Below are positions 33,075-41,469 of a DNA stretch of 45,813 nt, one piece after another. The notes below the pieces were generated by a model. That model ran no database searches and was not told the origin of the DNA. It saw only the letters and a list, made by a program, of their open reading frames with translations. How positions within the stretch are numbered: position 1 is the first letter of the stretch; each line of letters begins with the position of its first letter. This DNA comes from Streptomyces hydrogenans. Its GTDB lineage: Bacteria > Actinomycetota > Actinomycetes > Streptomycetales > Streptomycetaceae. The stretch spans positions 2,863-48,675 of the forward strand of contig NZ_BNBS01000063.1 of the NCBI RefSeq assembly GCF_014656075.1, written 5' to 3'. The translations under genes and the position numbers were made by a program.

Positions 33075-33436
33075 TGCACCTCGCCTACCCCGCCGTCCTC
33101 GCCGCGCTCCTCTTCTGCGTCGGCCTGTACGGCGTCCTCGCCCGCCGCAACGCGATCCTGGTCCTGATGTCGGTCGAGCTGATGCTCAACGCCGTCAACC
33201 TCAACCTGGTCGCCTTCGACGTCTGGCTCCGCGACGCCCTCCACGCCGGCCAGGCCCTCACCCTCTTCACCATCGCCATCGCGGCCGCCGAGATCGGCAT
33301 CGGCCTCGCGATCGTCCTGATGGTGTACCGCAACCGCGGCACCTCCGACGTCGACCGCCTCCGCGACACGGCGGAGCCCGCCGAGTCCGGCGCGACCCCG
33401 GAAAGCACCGACGAGAAGGCCGAGGCCGCCGCGTGA
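33074..33436 (+). CDS. nuoK: NADH-quinone oxidoreductase subunit K
   Basis: A 120-residue protein with three helices. The key Glu residues sit in VLMSVELMLNAVNLNLVAF and IAIAAAEIGIGLAIVLMVYR, both required for proton transfer in complex I. The 25-residue C-terminal extension (TSDVDRLRDTAEPAESGATP and on) is acidic and longer than usual for NuoK, which normally ends near 100 residues. It starts on the A of the nuoJ stop and ends in a GTGA overlap with nuoL. Confidence 0.93.
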   Translation: MHLAYPAVLAALLFCVGLYGVLARRNAILVLMSVELMLNAVNLNLVAFDVWLRDALHAGQALTLFTIAIAAAEIGIGLAIVLMVYRNRGTSDVDRLRDTAEPAESGATPESTDEKAEAAA

Positions 33437-35412
33437 CCACCACGACCCTCGCCGTCCTCGTCCCCGTCCTGCCCTTCCTCGGCGCCGCCGCCGGTCTCGC
33501 CGTCGGCCGCGCCGCGCCCGGCTTCGTCCGGCCGCTCGCCGTCCTCCCGACGCTCGCCGCCGCCGTCCTCGCCGTCCTCGTCGCCGTCCGGCAGGGCGGG
33601 AACACGGTGATCGAGGCGAGCACCCAGCTCACGCCCACCGGCTCCGTCCCGATCACCCTGGGCCTCCACATCGACGGCTTCGCCGCCCTCGTCGCCGTCC
33701 TCGTCGGCGTGGTCGCGAGCTGCGTGCAGATCTACTCGACCGGCTACCTCCGCGAGGACCCCCGCTACGCCTCGTACGCGGCGCTCGTCTCCCTCTTCAC
33801 CGCCGCGATGCTCCTCGTCGTCTACTCCGGCGACCTGATGGTGCTCCTGGTCGGCTGGGAGATCATGGGCATCTGCTCGTACTTCCTCGTCGGGCACTAC
33901 TGGGAGACCCCCGAGGCGCGCTCCGCCTCCCTGAAGGCGTTCCTCGTCACCAAGCTCGGCGACGTCCCCTTCCTCTTCGGGCTCTTCGCGCTCGCCACCG
34001 ACGCCGGCACCTTCCGCATCGACGGCATCCTCTCCACCGTCGCGAGCGGCGGCCTCGACCACCCCACCCTGGTGGCGCTGCTGCTCCTCGCCGGCGTCGC
34101 CGGGAAGTCCGCGCAGTTCCCGCTGCACACCTGGCTCCCCGACGCCATGGCCGGCCCGACGCCGGTATCGGCGCTCATCCACGCGGCCACCATGGTCGCC
34201 GCCGGCATCTACTTCGTCGCCCGGCTGCTGCCGGTCTTCGCCGCCTCCGCCGCCGCGATGACCGTGCTCGCCGTGATGGCCGCGATCACCATGGTCGGCT
34301 CGGCGCTCGCCGCGCTCGCCCAGGACGACATCAAGCGGGTCCTCGCCTACTCGACCATCGGCCAGCTCGGCTACATGGCGGGCGCGCTCGCCGTCGGCGA
34401 CCGGGGCGCCGCCGTCTTCCACCTGCTGTCGCACGCCGCCTTCAAGGCGCTGCTCTTCCTCGCCGCCGGCGCGGTCATCCACGCCGCCGGCACCAACTCG
34501 CTCACCGCCATGTCCCGGACGGGCGGCCTGGCGAAGCGGATCCCCGACGCGTACTGGACGATGACCGTCGCCCTCCTCGCGCTCGCCGCGATCCCGCCCT
34601 TCGCCGGCTTCTTCTCCAAGGAGGCCGTCCTGGTCGCCGCCGAGCACACCGCGCTCGGCGAGCGGACCGGCATCCCCGCCGGGGCCGGCTGGACCGTCCT
34701 CGTCGCGGGCCTGCTGACCGCCCTCCTCACCGCCGCGTACGCGCTCCGCCTCTGGCTGCGCGCCTTCCGCGGCCGCGGCCCGCAGGCACCCGACCACGGT
34801 CGCCAGCCGATCGCCATGACCTCCGTCCTGTGGGTCCTCGCGATCCCGTCGCTCGGCTTCGGCCTCGGCGCCGCCTACCTGGACGACTGGTTCGACGGCG
34901 AGGCCCTCACCCCGACGCTCACCACCGCCGTCCTCGGCACCGGCCTCGCCGTCGCCGGCGGCGCCGTCACCTACGCCGTCTGGCGCACGCTCGCCGCCCG
35001 GGCCGTACCCGCCGTGACGCCCCCGCACGTCGCCCACCCCGACGCCGAAGCGGGCCTGGTGGAGGCCGAGGCGCTGCACCTGCCGCACCCCGCCGAGGAC
35101 CCGGCCGACCCCGGCCGCGCCCTCCTCGGCCCGCTGCACGGCCCCGCCGCCGACGGCTTCCGCCTGGACGCCCTCTACGCCAAGGCGTTCGTCCGCCCCG
35201 TGCTCGGCGCCGCCTCCCTGGTCCGCTTCCTGGACCGCGAGGTCGTCGACACCTACGTGCGCGGCGCCGCCGGCACCGCCAAGGGCCTCGGGTGGCTCGT
35301 CCGCCGCGCCCAGACCGGCAACGTGCAGACCTACCTCAGCGCCCTGCTCGCCGGCTCCGTCGTCCTGGCGATCGCCGCCGTCGCCCTCGCCAACGCCTTC
35401 GCCGGAGCGTGA
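33433..35412 (+). CDS. nuoL: NADH-quinone oxidoreductase subunit L
   Basis: A 659-residue antiporter-like subunit from GTG. It has the usual 14-16 helices and marks: DLMVLLVGWEIMGICSYFLV, AGKSAQFPLHTWLPDAMAGP, PVSALIHAATMVAAGIYFVA, DIKRVLAYSTIGQLGYM and SHAAFKALLFLAAGAVIH. The pumping Lys and Glu residues are present. Between ~530 and ~580 a hydrophilic stretch rich in Pro, Glu and His (HVAHPDAEAGLVEAEALHL) precedes the long lateral helix and the last membrane segment at ~640-658. The next start is 4 nt after its stop. Confidence 0.94.
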   Translation: MTTTTLAVLVPVLPFLGAAAGLAVGRAAPGFVRPLAVLPTLAAAVLAVLVAVRQGGNTVIEASTQLTPTGSVPITLGLHIDGFAALVAVLVGVVASCVQIYSTGYLREDPRYASYAALVSLFTAAMLLVVYSGDLMVLLVGWEIMGICSYFLVGHYWETPEARSASLKAFLVTKLGDVPFLFGLFALATDAGTFRIDGILSTVASGGLDHPTLVALLLLAGVAGKSAQFPLHTWLPDAMAGPTPVSALIHAATMVAAGIYFVARLLPVFAASAAAMTVLAVMAAITMVGSALAALAQDDIKRVLAYSTIGQLGYMAGALAVGDRGAAVFHLLSHAAFKALLFLAAGAVIHAAGTNSLTAMSRTGGLAKRIPDAYWTMTVALLALAAIPPFAGFFSKEAVLVAAEHTALGERTGIPAGAGWTVLVAGLLTALLTAAYALRLWLRAFRGRGPQAPDHGRQPIAMTSVLWVLAIPSLGFGLGAAYLDDWFDGEALTPTLTTAVLGTGLAVAGGAVTYAVWRTLAARAVPAVTPPHVAHPDAEAGLVEAEALHLPHPAEDPADPGRALLGPLHGPAADGFRLDALYAKAFVRPVLGAASLVRFLDREVVDTYVRGAAGTAKGLGWLVRRAQTGNVQTYLSALLAGSVVLAIAAVALANAFAGA

Positions 35413-35415
35413 GCC

Positions 35416-36993
35416 GTGATCGATATCAGCGAATCCGTGATGCAGTTCCTCCTCGCGTTCGTCGTCGTGGCGCCGCTCCTCGGCGCCGCCGCCGCGCTCC
35501 TGCCCGCCCCGCCCGGACTGAAGGGGAAGTCGCCCGACCAGGCGGTCCTCCGCCACGGCGTCACCGTCACCGGCGTGATCCTCCTCGCGGCGATCGCCCT
35601 CGCCGCGGGCTTCGACCACGACCACCCGTCGCGGATGCAGGCCACCACCGACATCAGCTGGATCAAGGCGCTCGACGTGCGGATCCACCTCGGCGTCGAC
35701 GGCATCTCCCTGCCCCTCCTGGTGCTGACCGCGCTGCTGACCTTCCTCTGCGCGCTGTACTCCTACTTCAAGATGCCGCAGGGCCCGTCCCCCAAGGCGT
35801 TCGTCGCGCTGCTGCTCGTCCTGGAGGCCGGCACCCTCGCCACCTTCGCCGTCCTCGACCTGGTCCTCTTCTTCCTCGCCTTCGAGATGGTCCTGGTCCC
35901 GATGTACTTCCTCATCGCCCGCTGGGGCGGCGGGGGCCGCCGGGCCGCCGCCGGGAAGTTCATCCTCTACACGCTGCTCGGCTCCGTGGTCATGCTGCTC
36001 GGCCTGCTCCTCATCGGGATAAAGGCCGGCACCTTCGACATGGTCGCGCTCGCCACCGACAACGGCCGCGGACTGACCACGTCGGTGCAGGTCACCGCCG
36101 TCCTCGCGATCGGCCTCGGGCTCGCCGTGAAGACCCCGATGTGGCCCCTGCACTCCTGGCTGCCGGACGCCCACACCGCCGCCCCCACGGTCGGCTCGGT
36201 CCTCCTCGCCGGCGTCCTCCTCAAGATGGGCACGTACGGCTTCGTCCGCATCGCGCTGCCCATCGCCCCCGAGGGCATGCACACCCTCGCCCCCTACCTG
36301 GCCGCCTTCGCCGCCGCCGGCATCGTCTACGGCTCGCTGGCCTGCCTCGCGCTCGCGCGGCCCGGCGCCAAGGGCGACCTCAAGCGGCTGATCGCGTACT
36401 CCTCCGTCGGCCACATGGGCTTCGTCCTCCTCGGCATCGCCACCCTGACCCCCACCGGCGTCAACGGCGCGCTCTTCGCCAACATCGCCCACGGCCTCAT
36501 CACCGGCCTGCTCTTCTTCCTCGTCGGCGCCCTGAAGGACCGCTACGGCACCGCCGACCTCGACACCCTCGCCGGGGCCACCGGCGCCGCCCTCTACGGC
36601 CGCGCCCCCCGCCTCGGCGCCCTCCTCGCCTTCGCCGCCGTCGCCTCCCTCGGCCTGCCCGGGCTGGCCGGCTTCTGGGGCGAGATGCTCGCCCTCTTCG
36701 CCGCCTTCGACCCGGCCGAGGGGCTGAACCGGGCCGCGTACCTCGTCTTCATGGCCCTCGGCGGCCTCGGCACCCTGCTGACCGCCGCGTACCTGCTGAT
36801 GGTGGTCCGCCGCGTCTGCATGGGCGGCCCCCGCCCGGCCGGCGAACCGGAGCTCGCCGACGTCCAGCCGTACGAGCTGGCCGCCTGGACCCCGCTCGTC
36901 GCCCTCACCGTCCTCGCCGGACTCTGGCCCGCGGTCCTCCTCGGCCTCACCGACCCGGCCGTCCAGCAGCTCCTCGCGGGAGGCACCCAGTGA
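35416..36993 (+). CDS. nuoM: NADH-quinone oxidoreductase subunit M
   Basis: A 525-residue antiporter-like subunit from GTG. Features: LVLFFLAFEMVLVPMYFLIA with the conserved Glu, VKTPMWPLHSWLPDAHTAAP with the conserved Lys, VGSVLLAGVLLKMGTYGFVR, DLKRLIAYSSVGHMGFVLLG and NIAHGLITGLLFFLVGALKD. About 14 membrane helices. It follows nuoL with a 3-nt gap and overlaps nuoN at the stop/start (TGATG or GTGATG). It represents the middle proton-pumping unit of the membrane arm. Confidence 0.94.
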   Translation: MIDISESVMQFLLAFVVVAPLLGAAAALLPAPPGLKGKSPDQAVLRHGVTVTGVILLAAIALAAGFDHDHPSRMQATTDISWIKALDVRIHLGVDGISLPLLVLTALLTFLCALYSYFKMPQGPSPKAFVALLLVLEAGTLATFAVLDLVLFFLAFEMVLVPMYFLIARWGGGGRRAAAGKFILYTLLGSVVMLLGLLLIGIKAGTFDMVALATDNGRGLTTSVQVTAVLAIGLGLAVKTPMWPLHSWLPDAHTAAPTVGSVLLAGVLLKMGTYGFVRIALPIAPEGMHTLAPYLAAFAAAGIVYGSLACLALARPGAKGDLKRLIAYSSVGHMGFVLLGIATLTPTGVNGALFANIAHGLITGLLFFLVGALKDRYGTADLDTLAGATGAALYGRAPRLGALLAFAAVASLGLPGLAGFWGEMLALFAAFDPAEGLNRAAYLVFMALGGLGTLLTAAYLLMVVRRVCMGGPRPAGEPELADVQPYELAAWTPLVALTVLAGLWPAVLLGLTDPAVQQLLAGGTQ

Positions 36994-38516
36994 TGTCGGC
37001 CACCACCTCGCTCGTCCAGTCCGTCGACTGGGCGACGATCGCGCCCCCGACCCTCACCGCCCTGGTCGCCCTCGGCGTCCTCGTCGCCGACCTGTTCGTG
37101 CCCGCCGCGCGCAAGCAGTTCCTCGGCTGGGTCTCGGTCGCCGGCCTCGCCGCCGCCCTCGTCCTGCTCCTGCCGCTGCGCGCCGGCGACCGCGCCACCT
37201 TCTGCCTCACCCCCGCCGCCCAGACCGACAGCGCCGCCCAGACCGCCGCGTGCAGCTACACCGCCGACCACTTCACCCTGGTCATCCAGCTCCTCGTGCT
37301 CGGCGGCGCCCTGCTCACCGCCCTGCTCTCGCTGCCCGCCACCCGCGAGAAGCTCCCGGCCGGCGAGTACTGGTTCCTGCTGCTGTCCTCCGCCGCCGGA
37401 GCCGCCCTGCTGCCCGCCTCCCGCGACCTCGCCACCCTGGTGGTCGCCCTGGAGGTCGCCTCGCTGCCCGCCTTCGCGCTCGTCGGCCTCAAGCGCGGCG
37501 ACCGCCGCTCCAGCGAGGCCGCCCTCAAGTTCTTCCTCTCCTCGGTGACCGCCACCGCCGTCACCCTCCTCGGCGTGAGCTTCGTCTACGCCGCCACCGG
37601 CACCCTCCACCTCACGGAGATCGCCGCCCGGCTCGACGAGGTCCCCCGCCAGCTCCAGACCCTCGCCGAGGCCGGCGTGGCCCTCACCCTCGTCGGCTTC
37701 GCCTTCAAGCTCGCCGCCGTCCCCTTCCACTTCTGGGTCCCCGACACCTACACCGGCGCGCCGCTGCCCGTCGCCGCCTACCTGTCGGTCGTCGGCAAGG
37801 CCGTCGGCTTCACCGGCCTCATCCTGGTGACGGTCGTCGCCTTCCCCCCGTACGCCGACGTCTGGGGCCCCGCCCTCGCCGTCCTCGCCGCCCTCACCAT
37901 GACCGCGGGCAACGTCGCCGCCCTCCGCCAGGACCCCGCCCGCCCCGGCAGCGCGGTCCGGCTGCTCGCCTGGTCCTCCGTCGCCCAGGCCGGCTACCTC
38001 CTGGTGCCGATAGGAGCCGCCGCGTACTCCAGCGACGAGCAGGTCGGCGCCACCGTCGCGTACGCCCTCATGTACGCCGTCGTGAACCTCGGCGCCTTCG
38101 CGGTCGTCGCCCTCGTCGCCCGCACCCACCCGGGCAAGCGGATCGCCGACCACGCCGGGCTCTACGCCGCCAGCCCCGCCGCCGCCCTCGCGCTCGCCTT
38201 CTTCCTCCTGAATCTGGCCGGTTTGCCCCCGGGTATCATCGGCCTCTTCGCCAAGGTGACCGTGTTCTCGTCGGCCGTCGACGCGGGCCTCGGCTGGCTG
38301 GCCGTGGTCATGGGCGTCAACGTCGTCATCGGCCTCGCGTACTACCTGCGGTGGACGGCCCTGCTGTTCCGCACGCCCCAGGACGCGATCGCCACCGAGC
38401 CGCGCCGGGCCCCCGCGCCCGTCACCCTGGCGATCGTGCTGACCGCCGCGGCCGGAGCCGTCCTGTCGGGCTACCCGCAGTTCGCCCTCCGCTTCGCGAC
38501 GACCGCACTGTTCTGA
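36993..38516 (+). CDS. nuoN: NADH-quinone oxidoreductase subunit N
   Basis: A 507-residue antiporter-like subunit; ATG 36993 is used, though GTG 36990, one codon earlier and in a GTGA overlap, is equally likely. Features: VVALEVASLPAFALVGLKRG with the conserved Glu, FKLAAVPFHFWVPDTYTGAP, PVAAYLSVVGKAVGFTGLIL with the conserved Lys, LAWSSVAQAGYLLVPIGAAA, and LNLAGLPPGIIGLFAKVTVF. It closes the partial complex I operon; mscL follows 30 nt later with its own ribosome-binding site and might be read through. No terminator is visible between them. Confidence 0.94.
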   Translation: MSATTSLVQSVDWATIAPPTLTALVALGVLVADLFVPAARKQFLGWVSVAGLAAALVLLLPLRAGDRATFCLTPAAQTDSAAQTAACSYTADHFTLVIQLLVLGGALLTALLSLPATREKLPAGEYWFLLLSSAAGAALLPASRDLATLVVALEVASLPAFALVGLKRGDRRSSEAALKFFLSSVTATAVTLLGVSFVYAATGTLHLTEIAARLDEVPRQLQTLAEAGVALTLVGFAFKLAAVPFHFWVPDTYTGAPLPVAAYLSVVGKAVGFTGLILVTVVAFPPYADVWGPALAVLAALTMTAGNVAALRQDPARPGSAVRLLAWSSVAQAGYLLVPIGAAAYSSDEQVGATVAYALMYAVVNLGAFAVVALVARTHPGKRIADHAGLYAASPAAALALAFFLLNLAGLPPGIIGLFAKVTVFSSAVDAGLGWLAVVMGVNVVIGLAYYLRWTALLFRTPQDAIATEPRRAPAPVTLAIVLTAAAGAVLSGYPQFALRFATTALF

Positions 38517-38546
38517 CCCCCCCACGTGACCTAGGAGCAACACCCC

Positions 38547-39002
38547 GTGCTGAACGGATTCAAGGACTTCATACTTCGCGGGAACGTCATCTCGATGGCC
38601 ATCGGACTGGCCGTCGGCACCGCGTTCACCGCCGTCGTCACCGGTTTCAGCAAGGCGTTCATCACCCCGCTCATCGGGCTCGCCACCGGCTCCGTGGGCA
38701 ACTTCAACGACGCGCAGTTCCACGTCGGCAAGACCGTCTTCCCCTACGGCCTGGCGATCTCCGCCACCATCGCGTTCCTCATCACCGCCGCCGTCCTCTA
38801 CTTCCTGATCGTCGCCCCGCTCGCCAAGGTCCAGGCGCGGTTCGCGAAGGAGGAGGCCGCCGACCCCAAGGCCGAGAAGCGCGACTGCCCCCGCTGCTTC
38901 ACCGAGATCCCGGCCATCGCCTCCCGCTGCGCCCACTGCACCAGCGAGGTCGAGCCGATCGCCGCCGACCTGGAGAAGCTCTCCGTCCCCGCCGCCCGCT
39001 GA
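38547..39002 (+). CDS. mscL: Large-conductance mechanosensitive channel with C-terminal zinc-ribbon motif
   Basis: A 151-residue protein from GTG with TAGGAGC upstream. The MscL core is complete: N-terminal MLNGFKDFILRGNVISMAIG, first helix AVGTAFTAVVTGFSKAFITP (pore), and second helix LAISATIAFLITAAVLYFLI. It opens under membrane tension to release solutes during osmotic downshock. The C-terminus after the helical bundle carries CPRCFTEIPAIASRCAHC, two CxxC pairs that should bind zinc, a form found in other actinomycete MscL proteins. It follows nuoN by 30 nt. Confidence 0.93.
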   Translation: MLNGFKDFILRGNVISMAIGLAVGTAFTAVVTGFSKAFITPLIGLATGSVGNFNDAQFHVGKTVFPYGLAISATIAFLITAAVLYFLIVAPLAKVQARFAKEEAADPKAEKRDCPRCFTEIPAIASRCAHCTSEVEPIAADLEKLSVPAAR

Positions 39003-39158
39003 CCCGGCCGGGAATCACCCGAACGGCTCAACACGCTCCCGGTGCGGCCGGGGGAACCGCAGCCTCTCGCCTGGCGTTGACCAGTACGTGAGGGTCCACT
39101 GGGACGCGTGGACCACCAAGCAAAGGGTTCCCCTGCCGCACCACTTGGAGGGCGTACC

Positions 39159-40022
39159 GTGCACCGCCGGCACAACGGGCTGAGGACCGCCGTACTCCTC
39201 GGAGGGCTCTCCGCCCTCATCATCGTCATCGGCAGCTTCTTCGGCCGTACGGGCCTGATCGTCGGACTCGTCGTCGCGATCGGCACCAACGCGTACGCGT
39301 ACTGGAACAGCGACAAGCTCGCCCTGCGGGCCATGCGGGCCCGACCCGTCAGCGAATTCGAGGCCCCCGCCCTGTACCGGATGGTCCGGGAGCTCTCCAC
39401 CCAGGCCCGCCAGCCGATGCCGCGCCTCTACATCTCGCCGACCCAGGCGCCCAACGCCTTCGCCACCGGCCGCAACCCGCGCAACGCGGCCGTCTGCTGC
39501 ACCGAGGGCATCCTCGCGATCCTCGACGAGCGCGAGCTCCGCGGCGTCATCGGCCACGAACTCAGCCACGTCTACAACCGGGACATCCTCATCTCCTCGG
39601 TCGCCGGCGCGCTCGCCTCCGTCGTGATGTTCCTGGTCAACTTCGCCTGGCTCATCCCCGTCGGCCGCTCCAGCGACGACGACGGCCCCGGCCTCCTCGG
39701 CTACCTGATGGTCCTGATCCTCGGCCCGATCGCCGCCTCCATCATCCAGCTCGCCATCTCCCGCTCCCGCGAGTACGAGGCCGACGCCTCCGGAGCCCAG
39801 CTCACCGGCGACCCGCTCGCCCTCGCGAGCGCCCTCAGGAAACTCGAAGCCGGCACCAAGCAGCTCCCACTGCCCCCCGAGCCGCGGATCGAGACCGCGA
39901 GCCACATGATGATCGCGAACCCCTTCCGCCCGGGTAAGGGACTCTCCAAGATGTTCTCGACCCACCCGCCCATGGCCGAGCGGATCGCCCGGCTCGAAGA
40001 GATGGCAGGTCGCCGCCCGTGA
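39159..40022 (+). CDS. htpX: Membrane zinc metalloprotease HtpX
   Basis: A 287-residue M48 protease. GTG 39159 is chosen because TTGGAGGG lies 6 nt before it; the frame is open to 39108 without a ribosome-binding site. Two N-terminal helices (~10-48), then the catalytic site GVIGHELSHVYNRD (His133, Glu134, His137), two more helices (~147-160 and ~172-190), and the third zinc ligand in SREYEADASGAQL. The end THPPMAERIARLEEMAG is typical. HtpX degrades damaged membrane proteins. The downstream YccF gene starts within its stop (GTGA), so both are co-translated. The 156-bp gap before it has a TTGACC (39077-39082) that could be a -35. Confidence 0.93.
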   Translation: MHRRHNGLRTAVLLGGLSALIIVIGSFFGRTGLIVGLVVAIGTNAYAYWNSDKLALRAMRARPVSEFEAPALYRMVRELSTQARQPMPRLYISPTQAPNAFATGRNPRNAAVCCTEGILAILDERELRGVIGHELSHVYNRDILISSVAGALASVVMFLVNFAWLIPVGRSSDDDGPGLLGYLMVLILGPIAASIIQLAISRSREYEADASGAQLTGDPLALASALRKLEAGTKQLPLPPEPRIETASHMMIANPFRPGKGLSKMFSTHPPMAERIARLEEMAGRRP

Positions 40023-40447
40023 AGACCGTTCTCAACGTCATATGGCTCGTGCTCTCCGGCTTCTGGCTGTTCCTCGGCTACCTCCTCGCCGGAGTGCTGC
40101 TCTGCATCACGATCATCGGCATCCCCTTCGGCCTGGCCGCCTTCCGCATCGGCCTCTACGCCCTCTGGCCCTTCGGCCGCACCGTCGTCGACAAGCCCGG
40201 CGCCGGCGCCGCCTCCTGCGTCGGCAACGTCCTCTGGCTGATCCTCGCGGGCTGGTGGCTCGCCATCGGCCACATCGTCACCGGCGTCGCCCTCTGCATC
40301 ACGATCATCGGCATCCCGCTCGGCCTCGCGAACTTCAAGCTCATCCCCGTCTCGCTGCTCCCCCTCGGCAAGGACATCGTCCCCACCGACCAGGCCTACG
40401 GCGGCCAGACGTACTCCTCGCAGACGTACGGCCGCCAGGGCTTCTGA
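40019..40447 (+). CDS. YccF (DUF307) membrane protein
   Basis: A 142-residue inner-membrane protein built from two similar halves, each with a helix followed by LCITIIGIP: LAGVLLCITIIGIPFGLAAF and VTGVALCITIIGIPLGLANF. Two further helices precede each (VIWLVLSGFWLFLGYLLA, NVLWLILAGWWLAIGHIV). This is the YccF pattern; the function is unknown. The polar tail has repeated YGGQTYSSQTYGRQ. GTG start overlaps the htpX stop by 4 bp, suggesting joint production with the protease. The following gene starts 9 nt after its stop. Confidence 0.9.
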   Translation: MKTVLNVIWLVLSGFWLFLGYLLAGVLLCITIIGIPFGLAAFRIGLYALWPFGRTVVDKPGAGAASCVGNVLWLILAGWWLAIGHIVTGVALCITIIGIPLGLANFKLIPVSLLPLGKDIVPTDQAYGGQTYSSQTYGRQGF

Positions 40448-40455
40448 CCACCGCC

Positions 40456-41469
40456 GTGCAGAACCCGCGCTACGCCCTGCTCTCCGGCCGTCACGTCCTG
40501 GCCCTCTGCCACGACGTCGACGGCCTCTACGGCGACCCCGCCCCCCGCCCCCGCGCCCGGCACGAACTCCGCGGCTGCGAACCGCGCGGGGGGCTGGCCC
40601 GGGCCGTCACCCAGGCCATCGTCGAGGGCACCGCCCCGCTCGGCACCCTCGACGTCGAGACCCCCGACGGAACCTGGCGCTTCGAGGCCGTCCGCGTCCT
40701 CGGCGCCCGCGGCGACGTCGTCACGATCGAGGCGGCGGGGCCACCGCGCCGCCACCACGGCGCCACCGACGCCGTCCCCTGCGCCCACCTCATCCCGCTC
40801 CCCGGCACGGACCCGCCCCGCACCGAGGTCACCTTCCTCGGCTGCTCCCCGCGCGGCACCCTCCGCGACGCCCTCGCCGCCGGCGCCGAGGGCTTCGACG
40901 AGGTCCGCTACCAGGTCCTCCGCCGCAGCGGGAACCTCCAGCACGAGGGCGCGGCCGGCCGCGTCACCGGCTGGGACACCGCCCGGGACCACCACGGCCT
41001 GCTGGACCTCACCGTCGCCTTCCCCCGCTCCGGCCTCGTCCCGCCGCGGACCCGCGAGGTCTGGGACCTCTTCCACGACCACCGGACACCCGCCGAACCC
41101 GGCACCTGGCGCCGCTTCACCGGCGCCGCCCGCACGGTGTGGCGCCGCGAGGCGGCCCTCCGCTCGTACGACCTGCCGGAACCCGTCCCCGGCACCACGT
41201 ACACCCTCGACGGCCGGGGGATCACCGACGAGGACGCCCTCGTCTGCGCCCTCACCGAGGCCGTCCACGGCCCCGGCCTGGCCTACCCCTCCGCCACCCC
41301 GCACGCCCTCGGCGAGGAGCTGTCCGGCTGCACCCTGGTCTGGCACCACGCCGCCGTCGCCCGCGCCTGCCTCGGCGTCACCCCGCTCCTCGCCGTCCCG
41401 CGCCCCGCCACCTTCCGCGAATGGGTCGACGGCCTCAGGGCCGCGGGCGTCCGGGTCGTCCTCGACTGA
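40456..41469 (+). CDS. Barstar-like domain protein, otherwise unknown
   Basis: A 337-residue soluble protein from GTG, 9 nt after the YccF gene. The C-terminal ~85 residues (TYTLDGRGITDEDALVCALT, then PHALGEELSGCTLVWHHAAV, and the end EWVDGLRAAGVRVVLD) follow the barstar pattern: a strand with LDG, a helix, the ALxExL-like segment, a strand and a final helix-strand. Residues 1-~250 (HVLALCHDVDGLYGD, VTFLGCSPRGTLRDAL, VWDLFHDHRTPAEPGTWRRF) are not a family I recognise. Barstar-type proteins inhibit barnase-like RNases. No such RNase gene is nearby. Its 3' end overlaps the convergent permease gene by 35 bp. Confidence 0.65.
   Translation: MQNPRYALLSGRHVLALCHDVDGLYGDPAPRPRARHELRGCEPRGGLARAVTQAIVEGTAPLGTLDVETPDGTWRFEAVRVLGARGDVVTIEAAGPPRRHHGATDAVPCAHLIPLPGTDPPRTEVTFLGCSPRGTLRDALAAGAEGFDEVRYQVLRRSGNLQHEGAAGRVTGWDTARDHHGLLDLTVAFPRSGLVPPRTREVWDLFHDHRTPAEPGTWRRFTGAARTVWRREAALRSYDLPEPVPGTTYTLDGRGITDEDALVCALTEAVHGPGLAYPSATPHALGEELSGCTLVWHHAAVARACLGVTPLLAVPRPATFREWVDGLRAAGVRVVLD

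Noticed and set aside
33085..36492. 1135-codon open frame antisense to nuoK-nuoM
   Set aside because: Extremely rich in Gly, Glu, Asp and Arg, an artefact of high GC content opposite hydrophobic genes.
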